Shown: one piece after another, positions 1-7,082 of the stretch | Layout of the letters: every line of letters begins with the position of its first letter | Numbering within the stretch: position 1 is the first letter of the stretch | Assembly (NCBI GenBank): GCA_032353305.1 | Contig: JAUCNG010365373.1 | Coordinates: 1-11,822, forward strand | DNA: 11,822 nucleotides | Origin: Cephalothrix spiralis | Lineage: Eukaryota; Nemertea; Palaeonemertea; Archinemertea; Cephalotrichidae | Direction of reading: 5' to 3' | Position numbers and translations under genes: made by a program | The notes under the pieces: generated by a model | Told to the model about the DNA's origin: nothing | What the model saw: the letters and a program-made list of their open reading frames with translations, nothing else | Databases searched by the model: none

Positions 1-200
1 TTCCAAACCAGATATGTATCGAAAATAGCAAAATATGGCCGCCATTTTGAATATGACGTCATAAATAGGTCAAATGGGCAAATTTGAAAGTGGGTCGACA
101 TCTATTTTTATTAAGTACACCAAAAGGGACCTCTGTGCCAAATTTGATGCTTGTATCACAAAATGAACAATTGAGTTAATATTTTGTCCTTAACCACCGC
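1..200. repeat. Candidate end of a dispersed repeat
   Basis: This stretch has no coding character. It holds the near-palindrome ATGGCCGCCAT (about 35-46) and a perfect CRE-type octamer TGACGTCA at 54-61, followed by an AT-rich run around 120-180. The composition and the palindromes look like a piece of an interspersed non-coding repeat cut by the window edge. No second copy lies in this window, so the call rests on general appearance only. Alternatively the octamer could be a genuine CREB/ATF site. Confidence 0.25.
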
Positions 201-250
201 ACTACAGTCACTTCGGCCCGGGGCCCTAAACAGAATAGCCTAGAACTAGT

Positions 251-306
251 CCTAATAACCAGTATATCGGTCCTCGGCCATATTAGGCCTAGTATATCAT
301 ATGGCC
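251..306. repeat. Nested short inverted repeats
   Basis: CCTAATA at 251-257 is the reverse complement of TATTAGG at 281-287, and GGCCATAT at 276-283 is the reverse complement of ATATGGCC at 299-306. AGTATATC is also directly repeated at 261 and 291. No function is evident; the stretch may be the relic of a small foldback element. Confidence 0.35.
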
Positions 307-544
307 AGTCTGGACATCGCGCCATTTTGTTTGAAATTATTTGACAAGAGATAGTCGTTCCACTTCCACTAATAACTCATAACGGTAAAAGTACGTATCA
401 TAACTTGTAAAACCATTACACATATAAGGGAACAATATTAAAAATATATATACAATTCACGTCATGGCCTGATTAACATATTTTTTAGTTGTGTGTGCTT
501 TACATTTTAAATATGCAACAATTAAATAAATCAAGTCCTGAAGC

Positions 545-552
545 TATATAAA
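545..552 (+). promoter_or_regulatory. TATA-like box upstream of the ankyrin-kinase gene
   Basis: TATATAAA lies about 175 bp before the ATG at 726, a plausible distance for a core promoter with a 5' leader. The surrounding DNA is very AT-rich (for example around 440-452), so chance matches are likely and nothing else supports a transcription start here. Confidence 0.2.
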
Positions 553-654
553 TAATGGTCATTCATTGTATGTTTAGACATAAATTCATACACCTTTAAA
601 AAACATGCATGGATATAAACTATATTATCGGTCTTACACGAGAGATATTAGATT

Positions 655-690
655 GGAAATCTTGAAATAGTGAAATACTTCGTTGAGAAA
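655..690 (+). pseudogene. Orphan ankyrin half-repeat upstream of the gene
   Basis: These 36 bases are identical to 951-986 inside the ankyrin array and would read as the second helix of a repeat (GNLEIVKYFVEK). The fragment is preceded by an in-frame TAG at 649-651 and followed by a TAA at 724-726. It is in a different frame from the ATG at 726. It is a stranded piece of the array, left by unequal exchange or by decay of an originally longer 5' end. It could instead be part of a short upstream exon, but no convincing splice sites flank it. Confidence 0.6.
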
Positions 691-705
691 GCAGTTAGTA
701 CATCA

Positions 706-726
706 ATGGATATAAAAAGTGCATAA
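706..726 (+). promoter_or_regulatory. Six-codon upstream ORF ending on the main ATG
   Basis: An ATG at 706 reads MDIKSA and stops at TAA 724-726. The last A of that stop is the first base of the main ATG (TAATG overlap). The two starts share ATGGATATAA, so this is probably a small duplication. If transcribed, it could affect initiation at 726. It may also be accidental. Confidence 0.25.
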
Positions 727-1202
727 TGGATATAACTATTGCAATAGAAAACGGGGATTTGAGAAGTGTTGAGGACCTTGTTGAGAAAGGAGCTGATGTG
801 AATCAAACGAATAAATATGGCAGGACTATATTACATTACGCAACTTATTGGGGTAACCTGGAAATAGTAAAATACCTCGTTGAGAAAGGAGCTGATGCGG
901 ATCAAACTGCTGAATCTGGTGAGACCATATTTCATTTCGCAGCTAAGTGGGGAAATCTTGAAATAGTGAAATACTTCGTTGAGAAAGGGTCGGATGTGAA
1001 TCAATCTGCTAAATGCGGCGGGACTATTTTATACTACGCAGTTCAGGGGGGTAAATTTGAAATAGTAAAATACCTCGTTGAGAAAGGAGCTGATGTGAAT
1101 CAAACGGCTAAATATGTCGGGACTATATTTGATTACGCAGCTGAGATAGGTAATCTTGAAATAGTGAAATACTTCGTTGAGAAAGGAGCTGTGTGTGAAT
1201 AA
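726..1202 (+). CDS. N-terminal ankyrin-repeat fragment of a broken ankyrin-kinase gene
   Basis: The ATG at 726 has a good eukaryotic start context (A at -3, G at +4). It opens with a half-repeat (MDITIAIENGDLRSVEDLVE), the usual N-terminal cap of an ankyrin array, which favours this as the original start. Four 33-residue repeats follow, with motifs such as TILHYA and LEIVKYLVEKGADVNQ. The frame runs out in the fifth. Where other repeats read GCT GAT GTG AAT CAA, this copy has GCTGTGTGTGAATAAA, one extra base, so the protein would end VEKGAVCE at 1202. The same ankyrin coding sequence continues in the next frame from about 1204 and belongs to the downstream 1345-4560 reading frame. As a separate 158-residue protein it would be a small ankyrin scaffold; it is more likely the front of the larger gene. 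Confidence 0.75.
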   Translation: MDITIAIENGDLRSVEDLVEKGADVNQTNKYGRTILHYATYWGNLEIVKYLVEKGADADQTAESGETIFHFAAKWGNLEIVKYFVEKGSDVNQSAKCGGTILYYAVQGGKFEIVKYLVEKGADVNQTAKYVGTIFDYAAEIGNLEIVKYFVEKGAVCE

Positions 1203-3230
1203 AACTGATGTAGATGGCATGACCGCATTACATTACGCAGCACAGTCGAGAAATCTTGAAATAGTGAAATATCTTGTTGAAAAAAGAAGTGATGTAAATC
1301 AAACTGATTAAGATGGCACGACTACATTGCAATACGTAGCTCAAATGTGTAATCTTGAAATGGTGAAATACCTGGTTGAGAAAGGAGCTGAATTGAACCA
1401 AGACGATAAAAATGGGATGAATACATTACACCACGCCGCTCGTGGGGGTAATCTAAAAATAGTGAAATACCTCGTTGAGAAAGGATCTGATGTGAATCAA
1501 TCTGCTAAATATTGCGGGACCATTTTATACTACGCAGTTCAGGGGGGTAAACTTGAAATAGTCAAATACCTCGCTGAGAAAGGAGCTGATGTGTATCAAA
1601 CGGCTAAGTATAAGGGGACTATACTAGATTACGCAGCTGAGATAGGTAATCTTGAAATAGTGAAATACTTCGTTGAGAAAGGATATGATGTGAATCAAAC
1701 TGCTGCAAACGGCGATACAATATTACATTACGCAGCTCAAGGTGGTAACTTTGAAATAATGAAATATCTCATTGAGAAAGGGGCTTGTATATTTCAAACG
1801 ACATTACATAACGCAGCTCGTGGTGGTAATCTTGAAATAGTGAAATACCTTGTTGGGAAAGGAGCTGATGTGAATCAAAATGATAAATATGGAAATACTA
1901 CATTATTAAACGCAGCTCAGTGGGGTAATCTTGAAATAATGAAATATCTTGTTGAGAACGGAGCTGATTTGAATCATCAAACTAATACATTACAACTCGC
2001 TGCACAGTGGGGGAATCTTGAAATGATAAAGTACCTCGTTGAGAAAGGTGCTGAATTGAAACAAGCCAATACATTACACCACGCCGCTCGTGGGGGTAAT
2101 CTAAAAGTAGTGAAATACCTTGTTGAGAAAGAAGCTGATGTTAATCAAACTGATGTAGATGGCATGACCGCATTACATTACGCAGCACAGTCGAGAAACT
2201 TTGAAATAGTGAAATACCTCGTTGAGAAAAGGGTTGATGTAAATCAAACGGATAAAGATGGTACGACTACATTACATTACGTAGCTCAAATGGGTAATCT
2301 TGAAATGGTGAAATACCTGGTTGAGAAAGGAGCTAATGAAAATTGCATGAATATATTACACCGCGCAGCTCGTGGGGGTAATCTGGAAATAGTGAAATAC
2401 ATCGTTGAGAAAGGAGCTGATGTAAAACAAAATGATAAATATGGAAAGACTACATTATATAACGCAGTTCGAGGGGGTAATCTTGATATAGTGAAATTTA
2501 TTGTAGAGAAAGGGGCTGATTTGAATCAATCTGATACATTAGATTACGCAGCTCAGAAGGGTTGTATAGAAATGGTGAAATACCTCGTAGAGAAAGAAGC
2601 TTATTTGAAACAAACTGATGAAAATTGCACGAGAATATTACCTTACGCAGCTCTGGGGCGTAATCTTGAAATAGTGAAATACCTCGTTGAGGAAAGGGGT
2701 GATGTTAATCAAATTAATGCAAATGGCATGCTTACATTACATTGTGCAGTTTATGGGGGTGTTCTTGAAATAGTGAAATACCTTGTTGAGAAAGGAGCTG
2801 ATGTGAATCAAACTAATGGAGATGAAATGTGCCGCGAGACCGCATTACATAACGCAGCTCAGTGGGGTCAGCTTAAAATACTAAAATACCTCGTTGAGAA
2901 AGGAGCCTTTGTAAATCAAACTGATGTAGATGGCATGACCGCATTACATTCCGCAGCTCGGTCGAGAAAACTTGAATTATCGAAATACCTCGTTGAGAAA
3001 GGAGCTGATGAGAATCAAACTGATAAATATGGCAAGACTGCATTACATTACGCAGCTAAAAGAGGTAATCTTGAAATAGTGAAGTACCTAGTTGAGAAAG
3101 GAGCTGATGTGAATCAAACAAATAAATATGGCAAGACAATACTACATTACTCCGCTGAGTGGGATTATCCTAAAATAGTGAAATACTTCGTTGAGAAAGG
3201 GGCTGATTTGAATCAGGGTGAAGAGGATAT
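745..3230 (+). repeat. 99-bp tandem coding repeats (about 25 ankyrin repeats)
   Basis: The period is 33 codons, with consensus TDxxGxTxLHYAAxxGNLEI followed by VKYLVEKGADVNQ. The second helix and loop (LEIVKYLVEKGADVNQ) are nearly invariant at DNA level. The first-helix residues vary, as expected for a binding surface. Several repeats are shortened by about 4-6 residues in the finger loop (around 1798, 1979, 2068, 2338 and 2533), and one is lengthened at about 2815-2850. Multi-repeat blocks recur: about 1003-1190 matches 1498-1684, and about 1204-1340 matches 2149-2285. This shows that the array grew by duplication or gene conversion of blocks of two or three units. Confidence 0.95.
1195..1312 (+). 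other. Interrupted stretch: frameshift plus nonsense codon (possible cryptic intron)
   Basis: This 118-bp stretch is still recognisable ankyrin coding sequence (TDVDGMTALHYAAQSR and so on in the downstream frame). It follows the +1 shift at about 1191-1197 and ends at an in-frame TAA (1309-1311), where sister repeats have AAA. Both lesions of the gene are confined to about 120 bp. It begins GTGAAT and ends AAG. Removing 1195-1312 would join the upstream and downstream frames exactly and give a loop six residues shorter than normal, much as seen in the repeat at about 1798. The splice signals are weak (no pyrimidine tract), so plain mutation or sequence error is at least as likely. Confidence 0.4.
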
Positions 3231-4560
3231 CAAGAATAATCTATTGACAAGACTTGCTCTGAAAGGAAAAGTAATGATGCTGAGAATTCTTTTACAGCCA
3301 AAGCTACCTTTGATAATAAAAAACTCTTCTGATATTTGTTTGTCAATCAGTGGCTCAAGTGATAAGAAAGAGAGATTCATAAACAGTTTAACAAATAAAA
3401 GAGGACATATTTTATTGTGTTGCCAAATGATTCAAGAGTCATACCCTACAATACCATTAAAAGAAGTTGATGATATTATGCTTCAGTTTGATTTTATTAT
3501 TGAACAATGCGACGATATATTCCCACTAATTGAGAGATCAATCGATATGGGTTCCACTGCTGACCTGGAAAATAAATTAACGATACAATATCTTGAAATA
3601 CGAGATGAAGTCCTAGGTAAAAGTGCTTTTGGAGTTGTCCGGTTAGGCAATTCTCGTTTTAAAGGTGATGTAGCAGTTAAATGCATTGACAACTCCGAGC
3701 AGAAAGTTAACATGGAATTGCTTGCAAATGAAACTGAAATTCTTACAAAAATGAATCACCAAAATCTTGAACAATTTTTCGGACACAAAGTTACATTTGA
3801 TATTGAAAACATTAGTGAGACCATTTATCTTGTAACAGAGTTGTGCAAAGGGAATTGCAAAGACTATTTCATAAAAAATGGAAAAGCAAATAACTGCAAC
3901 CCACCAACAGCCGAAATTTATGAAAAAAGCGTACAACAATACATTAGCTTTGCAATGCAGCTGTTATCAGGTATTTCTTACATTCACTCCAAGAAATGTA
4001 TCCATAAGGACTTGAAGTTGGAAAATGTCTTTCTTGGTATGGATAATGTGATCAAGATAGCCGACTTTGGATTGGCTGACTTTTTAAAGAAAGCACAACT
4101 TAAGGAATCTGACAGATACAAAGATACCTTAGTATACTCAGCACCTGAAGTACTTTCTAGATCAAGAAAATACTCCTCAGCATCCGACATGTTCTCTGTA
4201 AGCCTGCTTCTATTGGAAATGTACCAAGGCCTATCCTACTACAAAACTGAGCCTTTCGTAAAAGAAAATGTGGAAGCATTGATTAAAAGAGGAGAAAGAC
4301 CAACATTGCAAGTAAAATCTGAGCGGGACGAAGAGGCTGCAATATTACACATCATCAAGACATGCTGGAGTCAAAGCCCAGATGATCGCCCATCAGCTGA
4401 GGACGCAAAGAATATATTCCAAAAAGAATTAGAAAATATCTGTCGAAAGAATCCTGACCTTGAAGTCATAATCAAAGAAGATAGAAAAGACGAAAACGAA
4501 GTTTTCATGAACTATTTAAGCAACGCGCTCTATCAGACTCTAAATATGATACGTTTATAA
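1345..4560 (+). CDS. Ankyrin-repeat protein kinase (main open frame)
   Basis: The frame is open from 1312 to the TAA at 4558-4560. The first ATG is at 1345 in a poor start context, giving up to 1071 residues; the true start may be 726. About 20 ankyrin repeats run to about 3230, followed by a linker (3230-3590). A kinase domain then spans about 3595-4430. Its glycine loop is GKSAFGVV at 3616-3639, with the second glycine replaced by Ser. The ATP-binding Lys is at 3679 (VAVK) and the helix-C Glu at 3730. The catalytic loop is HKDLKLEN at 4003-4026, so the HRD Arg is Lys but Asp and Asn are kept. DFG is at 4063, APE at 4141, and the late CW-x-RP motif at 4363-4392 resembles TKL/TK kinases. The F-helix reads SDMFSVS, lacking the usual Gly. 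Catalytic residues are present, so activity is plausible. Ankyrin-kinase fusions of this general type include RIPK4, ANKK1, TNNI3K and ILK, but no specific orthology is claimed. No intron is seen, unlike neighbouring nmd3, so it may be a retrocopy or a member of an expanded family. Substrate and location are unknown; no signal peptide or membrane segment is seen. Confidence 0.85.
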   Translation: MCNLEMVKYLVEKGAELNQDDKNGMNTLHHAARGGNLKIVKYLVEKGSDVNQSAKYCGTILYYAVQGGKLEIVKYLAEKGADVYQTAKYKGTILDYAAEIGNLEIVKYFVEKGYDVNQTAANGDTILHYAAQGGNFEIMKYLIEKGACIFQTTLHNAARGGNLEIVKYLVGKGADVNQNDKYGNTTLLNAAQWGNLEIMKYLVENGADLNHQTNTLQLAAQWGNLEMIKYLVEKGAELKQANTLHHAARGGNLKVVKYLVEKEADVNQTDVDGMTALHYAAQSRNFEIVKYLVEKRVDVNQTDKDGTTTLHYVAQMGNLEMVKYLVEKGANENCMNILHRAARGGNLEIVKYIVEKGADVKQNDKYGKTTLYNAVRGGNLDIVKFIVEKGADLNQSDTLDYAAQKGCIEMVKYLVEKEAYLKQTDENCTRILPYAALGRNLEIVKYLVEERGDVNQINANGMLTLHCAVYGGVLEIVKYLVEKGADVNQTNGDEMCRETALHNAAQWGQLKILKYLVEKGAFVNQTDVDGMTALHSAARSRKLELSKYLVEKGADENQTDKYGKTALHYAAKRGNLEIVKYLVEKGADVNQTNKYGKTILHYSAEWDYPKIVKYFVEKGADLNQGEEDIKNNLLTRLALKGKVMMLRILLQPKLPLIIKNSSDICLSISGSSDKKERFINSLTNKRGHILLCCQMIQESYPTIPLKEVDDIMLQFDFIIEQCDDIFPLIERSIDMGSTADLENKLTIQYLEIRDEVLGKSAFGVVRLGNSRFKGDVAVKCIDNSEQKVNMELLANETEILTKMNHQNLEQFFGHKVTFDIENISETIYLVTELCKGNCKDYFIKNGKANNCNPPTAEIYEKSVQQYISFAMQLLSGISYIHSKKCIHKDLKLENVFLGMDNVIKIADFGLADFLKKAQLKESDRYKDTLVYSAPEVLSRSRKYSSASDMFSVSLLLLEMYQGLSYYKTEPFVKENVEALIKRGERPTLQVKSERDEEAAILHIIKTCWSQSPDDRPSAEDAKNIFQKELENICRKNPDLEVIIKEDRKDENEVFMNYLSNALYQTLNMIRL

Positions 4561-5023
4561 CTTGTAGTGTCAAAATCTGAATCTGGAGATGATAATGAGT
4601 GAAAGAGCGAGACTTTAAAACAGTGCTCAAGTAACACAGCAAGTTATTGAAACATTAACACTTCTACGGATTTCGCAGGTGCTATAACATCTGATGAGTT
4701 ATTTTCTTCATTATTTTGATAATATATTAACTGCTCATTTTGATTTAATCCTCCATAAAATGTCAATTTTCTAAAATTTCCTGCCTCCAGACATGCAGTC
4801 CAGTAAACCCCCTGAACCCCAGTTTTTTCCAGCTATGCACATTGCACAGGTCTCATGTAAAAGACAATCAGCACCTCTGGTGCTTATACTGAATCGACAG
4901 TAAAAAATTTACAATCCACAAAACAACAGAACTTAATTCATAATTCGACATACTTAATTAATTATAAAAAATTGAAATTTCAGAGTCCAGAGTCTCCAGA
5001 CACGCAACAGAATTACAGAAAGC

Positions 5024-5066
5024 ATATAATTTCTTATGAGGCGATATAATTTCTTATGAGGCGATA
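5024..5066 (+). repeat. 20-bp tandem repeat, two copies
   Basis: The unit ATATAATTTCTTATGAGGCG occurs exactly twice in tandem (5024-5043 and 5044-5063) and starts a third time. A degenerate echo, CTCTCTTATGAGGG, lies at about 5082-5095. It looks like recent slippage duplication, and no function is apparent. Confidence 0.85.
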
Positions 5067-6114
5067 GCCTTGACAGCTACCCTCTCTTATGAGGGCCTCT
5101 CTAGTCTACTCCTTGTACTCTAAAAGTAAGTTCACTGATTTATTTTTAGAAAAATTATTTAAAATATTGACACTGAAATTGAGCGACTAGCCGACTTTAT
5201 GAGTTTATCAACTTTATGATTATTTATACGGCTTGCAACATAGACTTTTTAGAGCTAAAATCAATAAATCTGAAGGTAGCATTTCAACAGAAATCTTAAC
5301 CATACTTACAGTTTTGAAAAACAATACTTACAATTTATCAAAAACAGCCAAAAATTAAAAAAGAAATACACTTTCTGAATTTCAAAAATTTTTCATGTTT
5401 TTTCGAGCTTTCATTTTATTCATCATCATGATTTAGGATCTGGCTATTTGAGCAATTTGACTTCCGGGTTTTGCAAATCTTGTTCCGGGATTTTTCATTC
5501 TGCCAAGTTTGTTCCAGAAATAACACGATTCGCAACCATTTTAGCATCAATATAAAAGAGACTTTTTTATTATTTTATTCAAATTTCATTAGGTTTATGA
5601 ATTTGACAAAAAATGCTAAAGAAAAGTCGGATTGGCGGTACGGTAATTCTACCGGGTACCGTAGATTTTGAACTAGGCCGGCTCATCACCGTCAAACATT
5701 GTTTCAACTGCCGGAGTTTACGACCATTGAAGGGAGCTGTTATTTTTTAGTACCGCAACTTCTCAAATGTCAAGTCACTCAAGTGAGCGTCTCATTAAAA
5801 GTCTCTCGTTGATGCTAGCTTCAACAACAACATTCAAAGATTAAAACCACAGTTGCATCACAATTCTATCAAAGATCTGAATCGCGCGGGGAAGCAAATT
5901 TTTCTATTTTTAAATCTGTAGGCCTATTTTCTTGATCTAAACCTCAAAATCACGCTTTATCTTCATTCGGCATAGTAAAATGGATCGACATCGACTTGAT
6001 CATGCTACGATAAGCTTTTTTCCTATCTAAAAAAAATTCCGTTATTACTGGTTGGTTTACAAATGAAGTACCGGTAGCTATACATGTAGGACATTATAGA
6101 GTCATAATCTTTCG

Positions 6115-6147
6115 GACTACATGTAATTTCTTATCATACATGTAGTC
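6115..6147. repeat. 11-bp inverted repeat containing TACATGTA words
   Basis: GACTACATGTA (6115-6125) pairs with TACATGTAGTC (6137-6147) across an 11-nt loop. More ACATGTA copies flank it (6081, 6169). The word is common in many marine invertebrate genomes, so this may be compositional. Confidence 0.6.
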
Positions 6148-6280
6148 TGCCGCCATGTATACGTAGGCTACATGTACCTATGCCTACATACTAAATTGAG
6201 AGTAGAATTTATACAATCTGGATTACAGTGCAGCTCGATCTGTGCAATTGAGAAAATGTGGTAAAAATTTTACGGTGTCA

Positions 6281-6450
6281 ATTTCTATTTCGAGGTGCAA
6301 AATCAATTTCCGGGAGTAAAATTTGACCACCAATTTGAGATTAGATCTAAATAGGCCTAGGTCACTTTTATCCAAAGACGTCATGAAAATGACAGAATCT
6401 CGGACAAATTTTACTCCTTGAAATTTATTTTGCACCCGGAAATAGGAAAT
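6281..6450. mobile_element. 170-bp foldback (MITE-like) element
   Basis: The left arm 6281-6324 and the right arm 6406-6450 are reverse complements over about 45 bp with a handful of mismatches and one indel. Both share the core GTAAAATTT / AAATTTTAC and a GGTGCAAAAT stretch. The 81-bp spacer has no coding potential. No clear target-site duplication was found, so the outer limits are uncertain. It could be a MITE-type non-autonomous transposon or a local inverted duplication. A one-base difference between the arms makes AATAAA on the - strand (6424-6429) in the right arm only. Confidence 0.7.
6424..6429 (-). promoter_or_regulatory. Nearest canonical poly(A) signal downstream of nmd3
   Basis: AATAAA on the - strand lies 517 bases past the nmd3 stop codon. 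Nothing canonical was seen between 6430 and 6945; only variants such as AATACA near 6866 occur. This is a candidate 3' end for nmd3, located in the right arm of the foldback element. Confidence 0.3.
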
Positions 6451-6945
6451 GGTAATCATTGTTGAATTACAGTTAACCTATAAACAATTCTAGTCCACAA
6501 GAAAAACAACATTTTCCACTTGATATAATGTTATAATTATTGAAAATTATATCACAATCATTAACATGATTTCATGTTCAAAGGGAATAACAAAAGATTA
6601 ACAGTATTTCAGTATCATCTTGATTACAAAACTTGCAGCTGCCTTTGTCTTGTCCAACTAGAGTATTGCGAAGGAGATCGACAGAGAGTCAAACCATAGT
6701 TTAAGTATGTACCCAGATAGTGGAATTAGATTCACGAGACTTGTCCGATCCATGCTCGGAACGGACCTCTTTGTGTAATGAGCCTACTATTTCATAATAA
6801 TACCGCAAAAATGCCTATAAATAATTCTTGTTCCGTTTTGAAAATCGGACATGAATTTACTACGAATTGTATTATCCGGGTATCCTTAATATTTGATTCA
6901 ACTAAAAGCAATAGAATCAAGGGAAGAATTTATATAAATTTAATT

Positions 6946-7082
6946 TCATTCGATCATTTCTGCCCCTTCACCGCCAGTAGCATCGTCCCCAATATGCAAA
7001 TCATCCAACATTTCTTGCAATGATATTTTTGGAGCATCATCTTCATTATCTGTATCAGTTTCAACAGCAATTCTTTCTGTGT
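6946..7082 (-). CDS. nmd3: nmd3 terminal exon with the leucine-rich export signal
   Basis: The acceptor is ATTAATTTTCAG (- strand, just above 7082) and the stop codon TGA is at 6948-6946. The exon encodes TERIAVETDTDNEDDAPK, then the export-signal-like ISLQEMLDDLHI, then GDDATGGEGAEMIE and the stop. The spacing of Ile/Leu/Met/Leu/Ile is that of a CRM1-type export signal, as known for the NMD3 C-terminus. Confidence 0.93.

Larger units (their letters stand above)
4561..6945. other. Intergenic region between convergent genes
   Basis: No supported gene lies in these 2.4 kb on either strand; the short open frames are in AT-rich DNA with no family resemblance. A possible polyadenylation signal for the ankyrin-kinase gene is AATAAA at 5263-5268, about 0.7 kb past its stop; nothing closer is canonical. 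The region also holds a small hairpin (AGCACC TCT GGTGCT, 4870-4884), a 20-bp tandem repeat, an inverted repeat and a foldback element, listed separately. Several TACATGTA words occur at 6080-6180. Confidence 0.6.

Noticed and set aside
1327-1344. Start of the long kinase frame at 1327
   Set aside because: The codon there is TTG (Leu) inside an ankyrin repeat; eukaryotic initiation at TTG is not expected. The frame is open simply because of the stop at 1309; the first ATG is 1345.
726-3230. CRISPR-like regular repeat array
   Set aside because: The 99-bp periodicity is coding (33-residue ankyrin repeats) and there are no short identical repeats with unique spacers.
3483-4190. Open frames on the - strand across the kinase domain
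   Set aside because: They lie antisense to conserved kinase motifs and have no recognisable protein features.
5471-5671. 66-residue + strand open frame
   Set aside because: AT-rich intergenic DNA with no start context, domain or neighbouring exon to support it.
6223-6459. 78-residue - strand open frame
   Set aside because: It covers the foldback element; the translated arms are just the inverted repeat and show no protein motif.
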